Of a stretch of 64,000 nt of DNA, positions 20,522 through 33,326 are shown piece after piece. The translations under genes were made by a program, and so were the position numbers. This DNA is from Rotaria sp. Silwood1. Taxonomy: Eukaryota > Rotifera > Eurotatoria > Philodinida > Philodinidae. The stretch covers positions 310,001 to 374,000 of the forward strand of contig CAJNOP010000010.1 in the NCBI GenBank assembly GCA_905250075.1. The letters are read 5' to 3'. Below the pieces are notes generated by a model that was not told where the DNA came from, ran no database searches, and saw only the letters and a list, made by a program, of their open reading frames with translations. The stretch's first letter is position 1. Every line of letters begins with the position of its first letter.

Positions 20522-22076
20522 TCATTTAGGTTTAGTTTCTAAATCAGATACACGTCTGACAAATATATTATTTTTTGTAACATCATTTGGTGCTAATTGT
20601 AAATCAGCACCATATTCATAATTATATGACGATGCTATAGCAAGCATATTTCCTTCAGATGAAAAAGCTAAACTTGTGATACCAGCTGGATATCTATAAT
20701 AAGACAAAAAAAAAAAAATTAAACCATTTGAAAAATTAAAATAAAAACAAAAATTTTTACTGATGAAATTGACATAAACGTTTTTTATTTGCACCATCCC
20801 ACATATTTACAAATGCATCGGAACCACCAGTAGCAAATGTTCCATATTGTTTATGAAAAGCAATAGCATTAACAGGAAAGATATTTTCAATACCATTATC
20901 TTTTGAACGATGACATTTAAATGCATATTTTTTCTTTTGAATTTCAGGATTTGGATCAAAAAATTCTACAGCAACTCGACCTATATAAAAAATAAAAGGT
21001 TTTTATATATAAATTTATATTAAATAAAAACCTTCAATTGAACTAAGAACATATCCTTGCTTATTTGGAAAACAACGAATACAACGTGTTTGATATTTTA
21101 AATTTGATTCACGATTTTCAATTGGAGTTTGATTATTTGTTTTGCGTAAATCCCAAATTGATACTTTACGCTGTGCTGTTCCAACAACAAGTAATTCACC
21201 AACACTATCTAATGTATAAACCTATAGAAAAAAATAATAATATTCAATGAAAAGAAAAAGAAACTAAAATTTATTAAATTTACTTTATCAGGTAATGAAC
21301 AAGAACCAAGACAATTAGGTACACGTGAATCCCATAATTTAATGGTTGCATCCCATGAACCGGTGATTATGATATTTACTTCAGGTGAATAATGTACACA
21401 TCGAATTGCATTATCATGATATCCCATCAAAGTTTCTTAAAGTTAAAATTTTTATTTTTTTTTGAATTAATAAAAAACAAAAATAATCTATACCTTTTTG
21501 TGTATTAAAATCATACAGTTTTAAAATACGATCTAAACCACCACTAAGTGCTCGTGAAGCATCCTTTAAAAAAAAAATTGTAATACAAGAATTATTCTTT
21601 AAAAAGAAACGTCATACCGGAAAACAACAATCCAGTACAGGACCTGCATGTTTATACATATGACGGAATGTATGTTGATTAACGTCATATAAACTAAATA
21701 AAAGATATAAATACTTAACTTTTTATTCTATGATTTCAAAACAAGCAGTGAAAGAATTTCTTTTCTTGATATCGAATTTTAGTAAATTTAATGTTAAGTA
21801 GTACAAAAATTATTCTTAGATTAGATATGATAAGAAAATAGAATTTTATTGAAAGATACAAAATCAATTATCTAGTTCTCGTGAATCATGCTTGAAAAAA
21901 GAGTGATATAAATTTTGCAACATATTTGCATGAATGATTTCTTTAATACGATTGAATATTTACCGAACAGAACTATCCCATGACGAAGCGATTAAAAATT
22001 GACTTTGATTATTTGGAGAAAAATGTACTGATGTAATTCCATCTGTCGGTGGATTTTGAAGTTGATATTCAGTCAT
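20522..22076 (-). CDS. BUB3: Mitotic checkpoint protein BUB3
   Basis: WD40 beta-propeller of the spindle assembly checkpoint. It brings BUB1 and BUBR1 to phosphorylated KNL1 at kinetochores. Seven exons (21964-22076, 21618-21693, 21494-21563, 21284-21435, 21032-21221, 20761-20980, 20522-20693) sum to exactly 330 residues, as expected for the family. It begins [20 protein letters not shown]. Later come [39 protein letters not shown] and the terminal IASSYNYE and DLETKPK, all BUB3 hallmarks that separate it from RAE1. All introns are short GT-AG except the first (about 270 bp). It lies about 90 bp downstream of RPIA. A broken 3' copy is at 9370-9920. Confidence 0.95.
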
Positions 22077-22166
22077 TACAAATAAAATCGTATCTGAAAA
22101 GTAGAAGTTAGAATAGCATTTCAAAACAAAAGAAGAAAAAGAGAAAAAAAAACACAAAGAGAAGAG

Positions 22167-23577
22167 TTATGAAGATATTGCAGGATTTGTTTTAACTTCA
22201 ACTTTGCCTTCATTACTACCCAAATATGCTTTATAGATCATGTTCACAAATAAACCTGTTTCAACAACACCTATAAAATAAAATCGAACAAATAGAACTA
22301 ATAATTTACAAAATAAAATTTATTGTACCAGGAATCATTTTCAATATTCGATTAACATCTAACCAATTTGAAATTTTTGATGCATCAAATTTCCAATCGA
22401 GAATAAAATTTCCTTGATCAGTTAATACTGGACCCTAGAAATCTCTTCGTGTTAGTTTTTTTTCAATATCTAACTTGTTTCTATTCAAACATACCACTTT
22501 TTCTGTACCTTCACGAACATTAACTTCACCACCAAGTTGCTTTTCAATTTCTCTTTTTGTTACTTTATATGCTATTTGCATAACTTCAATTGGAATGCCT
22601 TTTTGCCATTTATCACCTAAACTTGTTGACCATTTTCTATTAACGAAAAAATAAAAAAGATTTTTCTATATTAATTAATATATTTTAAATTCTTCTACTT
22701 TTCATCAGCAACAACAATAAATTTCTTTGCACAAAAAGCAACCAGTTTCTCTTGTGTTTGACATCCACCACCACCTTTTATACAATTAAATTGAGCATCT
22801 ATTTCATCAGCACCATCAATTGCAAGATCAAGCTTGAATATAAAACAAAAGCAAAGTTAAATAGCAATAAAAACTCATATATAAACTAACCTCTTGATAT
22901 TCAGCAAGACTAGCCAATTTTAAACCATTGGAGAGAATAAGTTCACGAGCCTAGAAAAGACAATTGTATTTTATCATAGATTTATCATCGTATCAAATAT
23001 AGTGCAGAGAACGTGATCAATAAATAATAGCCAAGTCAATGCTCAAAAACAAAAAAAACAAGCAAATCCTTTCTTATTTAAAGGAAAAGCATCGAAAAAC
23101 AAATATTATTTATCCATGCTCTACATCTTACACGGTTCTTTTTTCTTAGAACTACTCAATAGTTTTAAGATTATGGTAGTCTCATCAATTTCAATAATAG
23201 ATGACCAATGAAAAAGAATCAATTTTTTTGAATTATCTATTAAGTTCTTCAAGCTGAGCACAAACTTGTAATGAAGTCGGAATACAAATTAAATCAAGGT
23301 TGTCTTTATGGACGATTTCCGCTAGAAATTTTAAAGAAATCAATTATCAATCAAAAACATTTTTTTTTTTGTTTTCAATACCATACCAATTTTTTGTACT
23401 GCTGGAATAATTGTGGAGCCTGATCCAATACCAATAATATGTATATTCTAAGAAAAAAAAACAATCTTTATTATATAAAATATTTTTTTTAATTTTATTT
23501 TGTTTTCTACCTACATTACGAATATTTTCATTAACTGCAGCGTGAGCCGCAACTTCTTTAGCTATACTTGTTGGCAT
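22167..23577 (-). CDS. RPIA: Ribose-5-phosphate isomerase A
   Basis: Interconverts ribulose 5-phosphate and ribose 5-phosphate in the non-oxidative pentose phosphate pathway (cytosol). Eight exons (23515-23577, 23387-23447, 23266-23321, 22891-22950, 22699-22832, 22495-22636, 22329-22434, 22167-22270) give 241 residues, the core family length. Family motifs occur in order: [37 protein letters not shown] with the catalytic Asp pair, [15 protein letters not shown] with the catalytic Glu, [10 protein letters not shown] and [11 protein letters not shown]. The longest intron (315 bp) splits PTSLQ/ARELI. There is no mitochondrial leader. Its start is about 150 bp from the LTN1 stop. Confidence 0.95.
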
Positions 23578-23728
23578 AATAAATCTATAACTAAAGAATA
23601 TTCGTTTCGTTTGTATATCAATAGAATATATTCGATATAACACATTTATATCAAAAGAAAAGAAAAACAAACAAAACAAATAATAGAATTTAAAAATAAC
23701 GAAACAAAAAGAAAACAGAAAAAGAAAT

Positions 23729-26700
23729 TTAAAAGTTTGCTCGACAATGTGGGCATGTAGATTTATTTGATGAACGAAACCAACGAAACTAAAAGAAAAA
23801 TTCGATTGTTTTTTTTTTTGTTTGTTTGTTATCAAAATAATATTTTCTATGTAAACTTACCAAACAAGCATCATGAAATTTCTTTTTACATGTTCGACAT
23901 GTTCGTTTAGGTAATTCATTATTTGTATGTAAAATACAATAACATATTGAACATTCTTCAATACCTTGCATTGTTTTATCAATATTTTGTTTCCAATTTA
24001 ATAAACCATCAGCTATACTGCCATTCTAAATATAAAAGACAAAAAAAAAAATGAAAAATTTTTACTTTTTATTTTTCAAAATTTTATTTACACTTTGAAT
24101 TAAATTTGTTTTTAATTGAAGCATCCATTTATTCCATTGTTCTTTTGTAAAACCAACATGATGTGTACATTCAATAGATGCTATACTTAATGGATAATTC
24201 ATTGGTAAACGTATACAAATTTCAACACGTGATGTTTCAATATTATAAATAGCTGTTATTTCACGTGTATTTGAATGTTTTTTAACTGTAAATAAACCTG
24301 TTTCACCGACATTTATATCTTTTAATGTTGATGCTGTATCAAGTTCTTGTTGAATTAATATGGGGCTAACATATTTTTGTGTTACACGATCAACAGCATC
24401 ACGTATACGTTTTGTTTGACTTTGAAACCATTCACGAACAAGTCCTGGAATTAAACTTAAACATTGAAAATAAACAGAACACGCCAAATGTGGAATTGTA
24501 TAAGTTGATGTCAGATCACCTAAAAAATATTTTAACGATATATATATATACCATAGTTGAAATTTTACTGTTTTTTTTTTAATTTTTCCATTGGTTTTAT
24601 GTTAATATTAGTTAGAAGAATGGCTTAAATATGTTATTGGAGTATAGTGTATGATTGATGAGATTTTTATTCAATGAAGAATATATGTTATTTTTGCAAT
24701 AGAGTTCAGCGACACTAACTAATACACTACAGTAAAATACAGTATTTAAGGCGTTCTTATAGCCAAAATTCATTCGAGATCAATGAGATTCGATACAAAA
24801 AAAATTGAAAACTATACGTATTGTCATATTAGCGAAAATCACAATAGACAGAAGCTTTAAAATAGGGAAAACCTATATAGGACTATGGAAAATGTTTCAA
24901 AAGAGCTACTTCTAACTCAATTAGAAGAGTTCACTAAACATTCGTTATTATATTCATAGCTAATGTTTTTTCTTGTTCTACATCGAAATAAAAAGTTTCG
25001 ATAAAAGCATTAAAAATGTAAAAGACTATCTCATACTCAGTCACTTGTTTAAGTTGTCAATTTTCATTTATATTAACTCTTGACTAACTATACTAAAAAA
25101 AACAAACAATATGTTGCCAAAAAAATGTCAAACTATACGTGAATAAAAATGAAAAGGCTACCAAAAAAGAATTACTTCGTAGTATGATCGAAAGAGATAG
25201 AACTGACACTTTCATACAAGAGATAAATGCATAAGAAAGGTAATACGAATACTATGAAGATAAACAAAATAGAACTGCGAAAGAAAAAAACAATACATTC
25301 CAACATGTATATAAACGATTGAGTCATTAAAATACATCTGTACACATTTGAAATATTTTCCTTGATAACAACAACGTAATAATATGAAAAATATTCAAAA
25401 CTAGATTACTCAACATACTGAATTGTTCTACAGCAATGATGAGTCATGTTCGCTTAAAGAAAACTCATAAAAACACATTTCTTTACTTCAATGTCAATAT
25501 CATAAAATTTTATATTGTTATTTGTTTCTTTGATAGAGGGTAGATTTTATTTGAAATATGTTACAAAACCGTTTTATGATTCATTGCAAAACACAAAGTT
25601 AGCATATCACGTGATTGGTTGAAAATACTAACTAATGCAAAATCTACGAACTTAACCATATAATGTAGGTCGAGTCTAGATTAGAGCCCTTCACCGGGTC
25701 CAAAAATGACTTGCTGGACCCGGACAAAGAAATGTCAACCGTTCCATCATTTTTTGTGCTAATACGTTATTCAAATGTTCATTTTGTAGGGCGATACATT
25801 CTCTTTCATCTCATCTATTTAGAAAAGCATTAAAGTTCGTGATAGTCAAAAGTTTTTAAAAGAAAAATTCCGGGTCTGAACTTTTCGGGTCCGAGCGAGT
25901 CCAAGTTTGGACCCGGACTTTTTCTGTTAAAAAATTTCAGCTATGAAGGACTCTAATGCTTCTCTAAATAGATGAGGTGAAAGAGAATGTATTGCCCTAC
26001 AAAATGAACGTTTGAATAATGTATTAGCACAAAAAATGATGGAACGGTTGACATTTCTTTGTCCGGGTCCAGCAAGTCGTTTTTGGACCCGGTGAAGGGC
26101 TCTAGGCTAGATTGATCACGCCATGTACATAACTTGATCGAACTGACAGAGTATATCAAAGAGTGTGGATGTCAGGATGTCGCTTATCTAAAAAAGTATC
26201 AGCCAACAAAACGACTATAGAGAAAAACAAATGAATTTGTCTATATTCTAGATCAATTTAAACATGTATCAGTATTATCTGAAAAAGCAAAAAAGACCCT
26301 CAAACTACAATCGATCCTATGCGATCAACATGTCTTACTCATATGTAAAGAGATTTTAAAAAAAACAGCTTATTTTTCGTTCTATCATTGTTAGACTTGT
26401 TTTTTTTTCTTTTGACTATGTTGAACTTTAATACATCTAATTCTATATTATTTCTGTTTTTGTACTTTTCTTATATTATAGTCTTCAATAAATTCAAAAG
26501 CTTATTCATACCACGATGAAAATACAATAGTTCCAATCGTTCTAACAAAATTCAATTATCAAAATAAACTAGCAACTATATCCTTAATGTGATATAATAA
26601 ACATAACTTCAAACATAATTGATGATGAATTTCTCAAGCGTTCAAACTTTGAAAAAGTAATCCATACACGAGTTAAATAGATAATACAAACTAGTATAAT

Positions 26701-29700
26701 CTCACATGTATACATGAAAAAAAAAGTAGCCATCCCTCTTTAAGAATATTCTATTTTATTTTTAATGATTGTTCAAAAGAAATTTATTATTCTGGTAGAA
26801 AACTCAGATCAGTCTACTATTATGAATTTTCAAATGGGATTTATTCATATAAATATAACTTCTTTTTTTGTTTTTAATGTTTTCCTTAACTTACCATTGG
26901 GAGTAAGTTGAATATCATTTTCAAACATTGATTTTGAATGTGTTAATTTTTTTGTAATAGATGATACTTGCATAGATAAAGGATCATTATAAACTGGATT
27001 AGCAGGAATTAATCCAAGTACAATTAAAAGAAATCGATCAACTAATTTTTTTTCTTGTAACATTAATTTATATGTATAACGTTGTTCAATTGATGAATAA
27101 CAATTTATTAAATTAAGTAATAATTTATAATTTAATAATTCACCAATAATAATATGTTCTTTATCAGTCATAACTATTGATGGTGATCTTTCAGATATAA
27201 CTTCATGTCCATGATCATCTAATAGATGTTCTTCAGCAATATCATTTTCATTTAATAATTGTTTTATGGTATTTTCAGTACGTTCTAATGCTTCAAGTAT
27301 TGAACCAGGTAGACGACATATTTTATCATCTTCAGCTATTGTTTCATGATTTGTTGTTGTTAGAATAAGTGTTGGTGATATATGTGGTAGAAGTTTATTT
27401 AATAAATGATATGCAGAATATTGTAATGAACGATTTGGTGCTAAACAAAGTAAACGATGTAAATGATTAAATACTGTTTGAATTGATTCAGATAATGTTG
27501 ATTGATTGTCATCAGAATGAAATAATGGTTTGAGATTATTTGACAGAAGATAATCAGTTGGAATAGTAGACATTGCACAACATATAGATTTTACCATTTC
27601 ATTTGTTACATAGAATGATGAAAATTCAGCAAGAGCACCTAAGAATTCATTTTTAAAGAAATTAAATAAAATAAATAAAATAACATTACTCACTAGGTAA
27701 TGCAATATAAAGTGGTAATAAACCTTGATAAATATCTTTACTATAAAGTAATAACCATTCATCTAATAATTGTTTTTGAAATGTATCTGTTTCATCCTGT
27801 TTATCATTATTATTATTATTATTATTTGTTAAAAGTTTTCCAATAGTTGTTAATAAATTTGAAGCATGAATAAATAAAAATTCAGTTCGTAATGTAAATT
27901 GTTGATTAATTTGTTGTTTAACATTTGTTAAATTTAAAAATAAATTACTTATTAAACATAAAACATGATCCCAATGATTTTGTTTTAATGTATAAACAAA
28001 TGTACCATGATTTAATAATGTATTCCATAATTGTATTAATTGTAAAATTTCTTTTGATGATATATTTAATTTTATTAATATATTTAATATATTATTTAAA
28101 TAATTTTCATCTAAAATTAAACCTAATTTATTCATACGTATTAATGATTGATTTAATGCAGCTAATGTTAATTCTGAACGTCTTTCATCTTGACATTGTT
28201 CAATTAAATATGGTATAATTAATTTTGATTGTGATTCACGAAAAAATGATGCTAATATTAAATGTGTATTTAATTCATCATTATTATTTAATATAAATGT
28301 ATATTGTATTAAATCATCACGTTGATTTATATTTATATATTTATCTTTTATTTGACAATAAATATGATAATAAATTAAATCGTTATAAAAATCATTTGAT
28401 AATAAAGATTTTTCAATAAAATTAAATTCAATATTAAATGTTGATATATGAAATAAACGTTCAAATAATATATATAATTGTTTTGTATCAATACAACGAT
28501 ATTGAAATAAATAATAATTAAGTATTAAATTTTTAATTAAATCATTATTTAACCATAAAAATGAATTTAATTCATATTGTCGTATTATTAATAAACATAT
28601 AAATTGTACATCAATTAAACGTTCATATTCTAAAAATTTTTTATTTTGAATTTTTATATTAATTGTTTGATCAGGTAATAACCAACCATGATATATACCA
28701 TATATCCATGATTCATATAGATAGTTATCATCTAAATAAATACGTTGATATAATATATGATAGAATTTTTTAGATAAAACATTTTCATCTTGACATATTG
28801 TTATTATCATATCAATAAATAAATCATTATCAGATTGTGTTGTTATATATGAAAGAATACAATTAATTAATTGATTATATAAATCATTTTGTATTATATG
28901 TGATTGTTTAAGTGCAATTAACCATATTGAACGTTGATGAAGACTTAAATCATAATTTTTTCGTATTAAATTATTTATATCATTATGTAAATAAAGTTGA
29001 AATAAATTTTTTGTTGATTGATTTTCATATGTTTTATCTATATTTTGAAATAAATGTTTAGCTACATGATCAATACTTTGTATTAAATCATGTTGTGTAT
29101 CAGATTCATTTAATGTTGGTGTTTGTTGTTCTAATAAACGACATGCTAAATAAACAATTTGTTCTTGTTGTATAGATGTTAAAAATTGTGTTGGTTTTGA
29201 TGAACAAAGTAATGATGATAATAATTGAAATTCTTCAGTTGAAACAGGAAAATTTAAATCATTATTTTCACTTGATTTTGTTACACTTGCTGTCATATTT
29301 AATAATTGTTCAAGTACACCATGTGTTTGAAGCCTAAATAATTGATAATAAGAAAAATATTCATTTAAAAATATATATTTACCATGTATGAAATGATGGT
29401 GAAGATTCATAACGACAAACAATTGAAGTCAATAAGAAATAAAATCGACGTGATGATTCAAGCTAATAAATAAAATAAAAAAATTTCTTTATTAAAATTA
29501 ATCATTGATGAAAATAATTGTGTTTAAATTGTGATAAATATAGCATAGAGTTCAGTCAGCTCCTAATTCAATGTTTAGATCAAATGAACGCAAAGAAACT
29601 ATTCGAAATGATTAGTTTATGCAGTTCTTCTGATAAGAATTAACATGTTTCAACTAGCAATATATAGGACAAGATTTTGTTTTTGGTCGAAATGCCTGTA

Positions 29701-32700
29701 GCTTCTTCTAAAATGGTTCCCGTCTTGGTCAAGAGAAAATTTATTCAGAATTTACTCGTATTACATCGTCAATACTCATTTTTTTTCGATTTATTTAATC
29801 AATGACTAATATTTTTTTGGTCATCTCTCTTAAATTATATTCGAATAGATATGATTCAACTAAAAAATCATAGAATTTTTAACTATACTGTTTAGTTTCA
29901 GTTAGGATAACTTTTCATTCGAAATCTTGGCCTTAACAACTTCACTTTTGTGTGGTTTCAATCTCAACAAACTTCTAAAATTTCGTTCCGCATATTTCTA
30001 GATCGAACAGTTTCGTATTTGCAATTCAGCTGTCTGAAAAATTTTGTTCTCTTTTGAGAAAATATATTTTTAGAAAGTTTGTTATATTCGGAAATGTTTT
30101 TCAGGCAAAAAACAAAAGTTATTTGAACAGATCAGTTTCGATCAGAAAACTTTTCAAATTGAACTTGTTAATTTCTGATATAGTGTGTGAAACGTAATTC
30201 TGAAGGAAAAAATAGATTTCAACACTCATTAATACCTCATGTTAACAAAATAGATAAAAATTAGTCTTCATAGGCTTAATATATTGTTTAAAAATATGCT
30301 TGTTGTAATTTTTTTAGCAATAACGAAATAGAAAAAAAAAAGCTCGACATATCTATGATTTCGATGATAAAAACAAAATTCACTCAAAATAATTTGAAAT
30401 TTCAATTGAGAAATATGTTTTCCAATTGATTAATTTTTTTGCATCAGGATAGATCAGAACCAACGAATCTAGTCAAACTATCCAACAACAGATACTGAAG
30501 TGATCTAACTTGTTTCCATTGCATATATTCTCAATTAAAGTTCTATTCTTAAATATTGAATAATTGATCTGGATAAAGATAATTCAGAGAAACTAATTAA
30601 ACAATTAATATTTGAAAAATAAAAATATAAAATTTCATATTTATATTATGCGAAGATATCTTTAGCTTGATATGATGATCCAAAATCTACAATAGAATGA
30701 TATAGAAACTTTTGATAACACATACTGATACTCAAGTTGTTTTCAGTGAAAGATCTTAGGTAAAAAACAAAACAACATTTTATTGTTTTTGTCTTACTTG
30801 CATTAAATCAGCTAGAACACGTTCAACAACAATATCTGATGAATCAAATGTATTTAATATTTGAATAGTTAATTCAACAATATAATCAAGTGAACAATGT
30901 TGTTCAATAGCAATTTTTATTAATGGTTTTGCATAATTTAAATAGAATATTTCCGGTATAGTATTTGTATTATCGATTTCATTAGTTAATTTTTTAATTA
31001 TTTCAATATTATTTGATGTTGAAGGATTTAAAAGACGTGTAAATAAATTTAAACCATGTTCAAATGATGTATGATTTGAATATTTTGTACAAAATTCAAA
31101 ACAATATTGACATAAATTAGTAGCAAATTGAATAAGATAAATTTCTTTTTGATTATTATTATCTATTTCATTATCATCTTCAACTTGAAATGTTGTTGAA
31201 TCAATTGATGAAAGATCTGTTGATGATGATGTTATTCTTGTTGTTGCAGCAAAACGTAAATTTTTTAATTTTGGTGGAGAAAGTATTGTTTCAAAAAGTA
31301 TTGCTGATTGTTCAAATATATATTTTAAATCATTTGTTTCATTTATTATTGATGATGATGATGATGGATTTATTAAATCATGAAATAATGAAAGAACATT
31401 ATTTAAATGATCACAATAGAGACGAAATGATTGAATAGAACTTAAGAAATGAACATATTGACGAGCATAAACAGTTCGAATTGAACAATCTTTATCAGTG
31501 AGTAAACGACGTATTAATGGAAGTAACTAGAACAAAAAAAAAAACTTAAACTAGGAAAAATTTCTCTTTCTATTTCTCTTCTTACTCTTTCGTTAAGAAA
31601 ACCAAGTTGATCTGTTGAATGATGTTCTAATATATAAAGTAAACAATCCATATAAGCTTTTAATAATGAACTAACATTATTCATTTGTTGTCTGCCTTTA
31701 ATCGATAAAATCCTATAAGAAAAAAAAAAAAAAATCTTAATCGTTTTTTGAAATGTTTTCACTTAAATATAAAACATACCCTTCTTCCATCGATTGAAAA
31801 AAATTCTCAACAAAATGATAATTAACATTATCATCAATAACTATTTTTGGAATTTTTTCAATTAAAGGTAATAAACAATCTTTAACACCAAATACATTAC
31901 CATGACAAGCATGTCTAATAAAAGCATATAATTTTGGTAGAAATGCTTTTTGATAATTAACTAATGACCAACAATCATCAAATGTATCTAAACAAAGTAT
32001 TAAACAATCCCATATTAATGGACATAATTTTGGTTCTGTTTCATTAATAGCATAGAAAACAAGTGGAATAATTTTAGGTTTATATTCACGTATAACATCA
32101 GGTATTAGATTAATTAATTCATAAAGACAACGATAAAATGAACTTTGAATCTATTTAAAAAAAAGAAAAAGAAAAGAAAAACATTTTTAAAAGTATTATG
32201 TTTATTTTTCATAATGAAAGTAAAGTTACTTGTATTGATTTAATTTTATCTAATTTCCAAAATTTTCCAGAATCAAATATAATCTTAAAATGATTTGTTA
32301 AGTCTGAACGTTTATTAGCTTCTAAATAATTAAGAAATAATGCAAGAGCTAGAAGAACTTGTGTTAGACGTCTTTCATGTGCATCGTCGGTTTCCATTTC
32401 ATTTTCTTTTCTAAAAATTAAAAATTTTCCTTCTATATAAATTGCTCGAAATTTATTTTTATTCTTACTTGTCTTTAAGAACATCTGAACATTGATTAAT
32501 TTCATCAGTTAATGTTGACATTATTTCATTTCTTGCAAAATAAACAGCTTCGGCTTGCTTATTTTGTCCATTAAATAATTTCGTATAAAGAAATTTAGCT
32601 TTTGATGCTGCTGGTGCATATGAATCACATTGTGACATTAACCATATTGGTAAGATTGTTTTTAAATGTGGTGATAAATTTTTTTTCATACGCATACCTA

Positions 32701-33326
32701 TTGTATCAAATGTTGATTGACATTCATCACGAACACGTTGATCAGAATCCTATGTATATAAATAAATAAATATAAAAAACGATAGACGATTGTTTTTGAA
32801 TTTTTGTTTTTCATTACCGTTGACCATTTACGATAATGTGAAACAAAAAATGGAAGAATAACTCGAATTTTATCATCAGATTCATTAGCATCACAATAAT
32901 CACGTAATTCATTAAACGCCTTTCGAGAAAAAAAGAATCGATATTTGAAGAATTTTTTTTTTCGTTGTTTTACTCGAATTTTTGTTGTTGAATCTTTTTT
33001 CGTTAATTTACGTAATATAACACGTAAATCTGAATCTATATCATTTTCAATATTATTTTCATCGATTCCATTTGATATAGGTGATTCACCTATTTAAATT
33101 AAATATTACATCTTATTATTTTTTTCTTCAGATTTTTATTAAAAAATATTTACCAGAAGAAAATGCAAATGGAGATATTCCATGAGTTAAAAGAGTAGCA
33201 GTAGCTTTTGTGCTACTTGTTGGCTGAAAGAAAGAACAGAAGATTCAAAAATTGATAAATATAAATAAAGAAAATAATACATACTTTTAAATTTCCACGA
33301 GTTCTTTGTGTACCGCGTTTTGACAT
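23729..33326 (-). CDS. LTN1: E3 ubiquitin ligase listerin
   Basis: Listerin ubiquitinates nascent chains stuck on 60S subunits (ribosome quality control). About 15 exons encode roughly 1,700 residues. The start MSKRGTQRTRGNLK (33326) matches the family N-terminus. DLRVILRKLTKKDSTTKIR and WLMSQCDSYAPAA follow. A long helical HEAT-like middle (26.9-31.5 kb) is poorly conserved and rich in Asn, Ile and Leu. The C-terminal RWD part holds IPHLACSVYFQ, WFQSQTKRIRDAVDRVTQKY and NYPLSIASIE. The last two exons form the RING: CSICYCILH, then CRTCKKKFHDACL, then SSNKSTCPHCRANF at the stop. Two introns are long: 24520-26894, which contains a hAT-type MITE, and about 29462-30797. Exact ends of several middle exons are approximate. 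Confidence 0.93.
25682..26104. mobile_element. Non-autonomous hAT-like MITE in LTN1 intron
   Basis: Inverted ends TAGAGCCCTTCACCGGGTCC extend into arms of about 155 bp (25682-25837 and 25950-26104), near-perfect reverse complements. The flanks GTCTAGAT (25674-25681) and GGCTAGAT (26105-26112) agree at 7 of 8 bases, as expected for the 8 bp target duplication of hAT elements. Interior repeats of GGGTCC/GGACCC are present. There is no coding capacity. The high arm identity and clear target duplication suggest a fairly young insertion. Confidence 0.75.

Noticed and set aside
20439-20621. Plus-strand frame between TRAPPC6 and BUB3
   Set aside because: It covers the short intergenic gap and is antisense to the BUB3 end. 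It has no domain.
25953-26159. 68-codon minus-strand frame in the LTN1 intron
   Set aside because: It is made from the arm of the hAT-like inverted repeat.
27925-28218. 97-codon plus-strand Leu/Ile/Met-rich frame
   Set aside because: It is the complement of the Asn/Ile/Leu-rich LTN1 exon.
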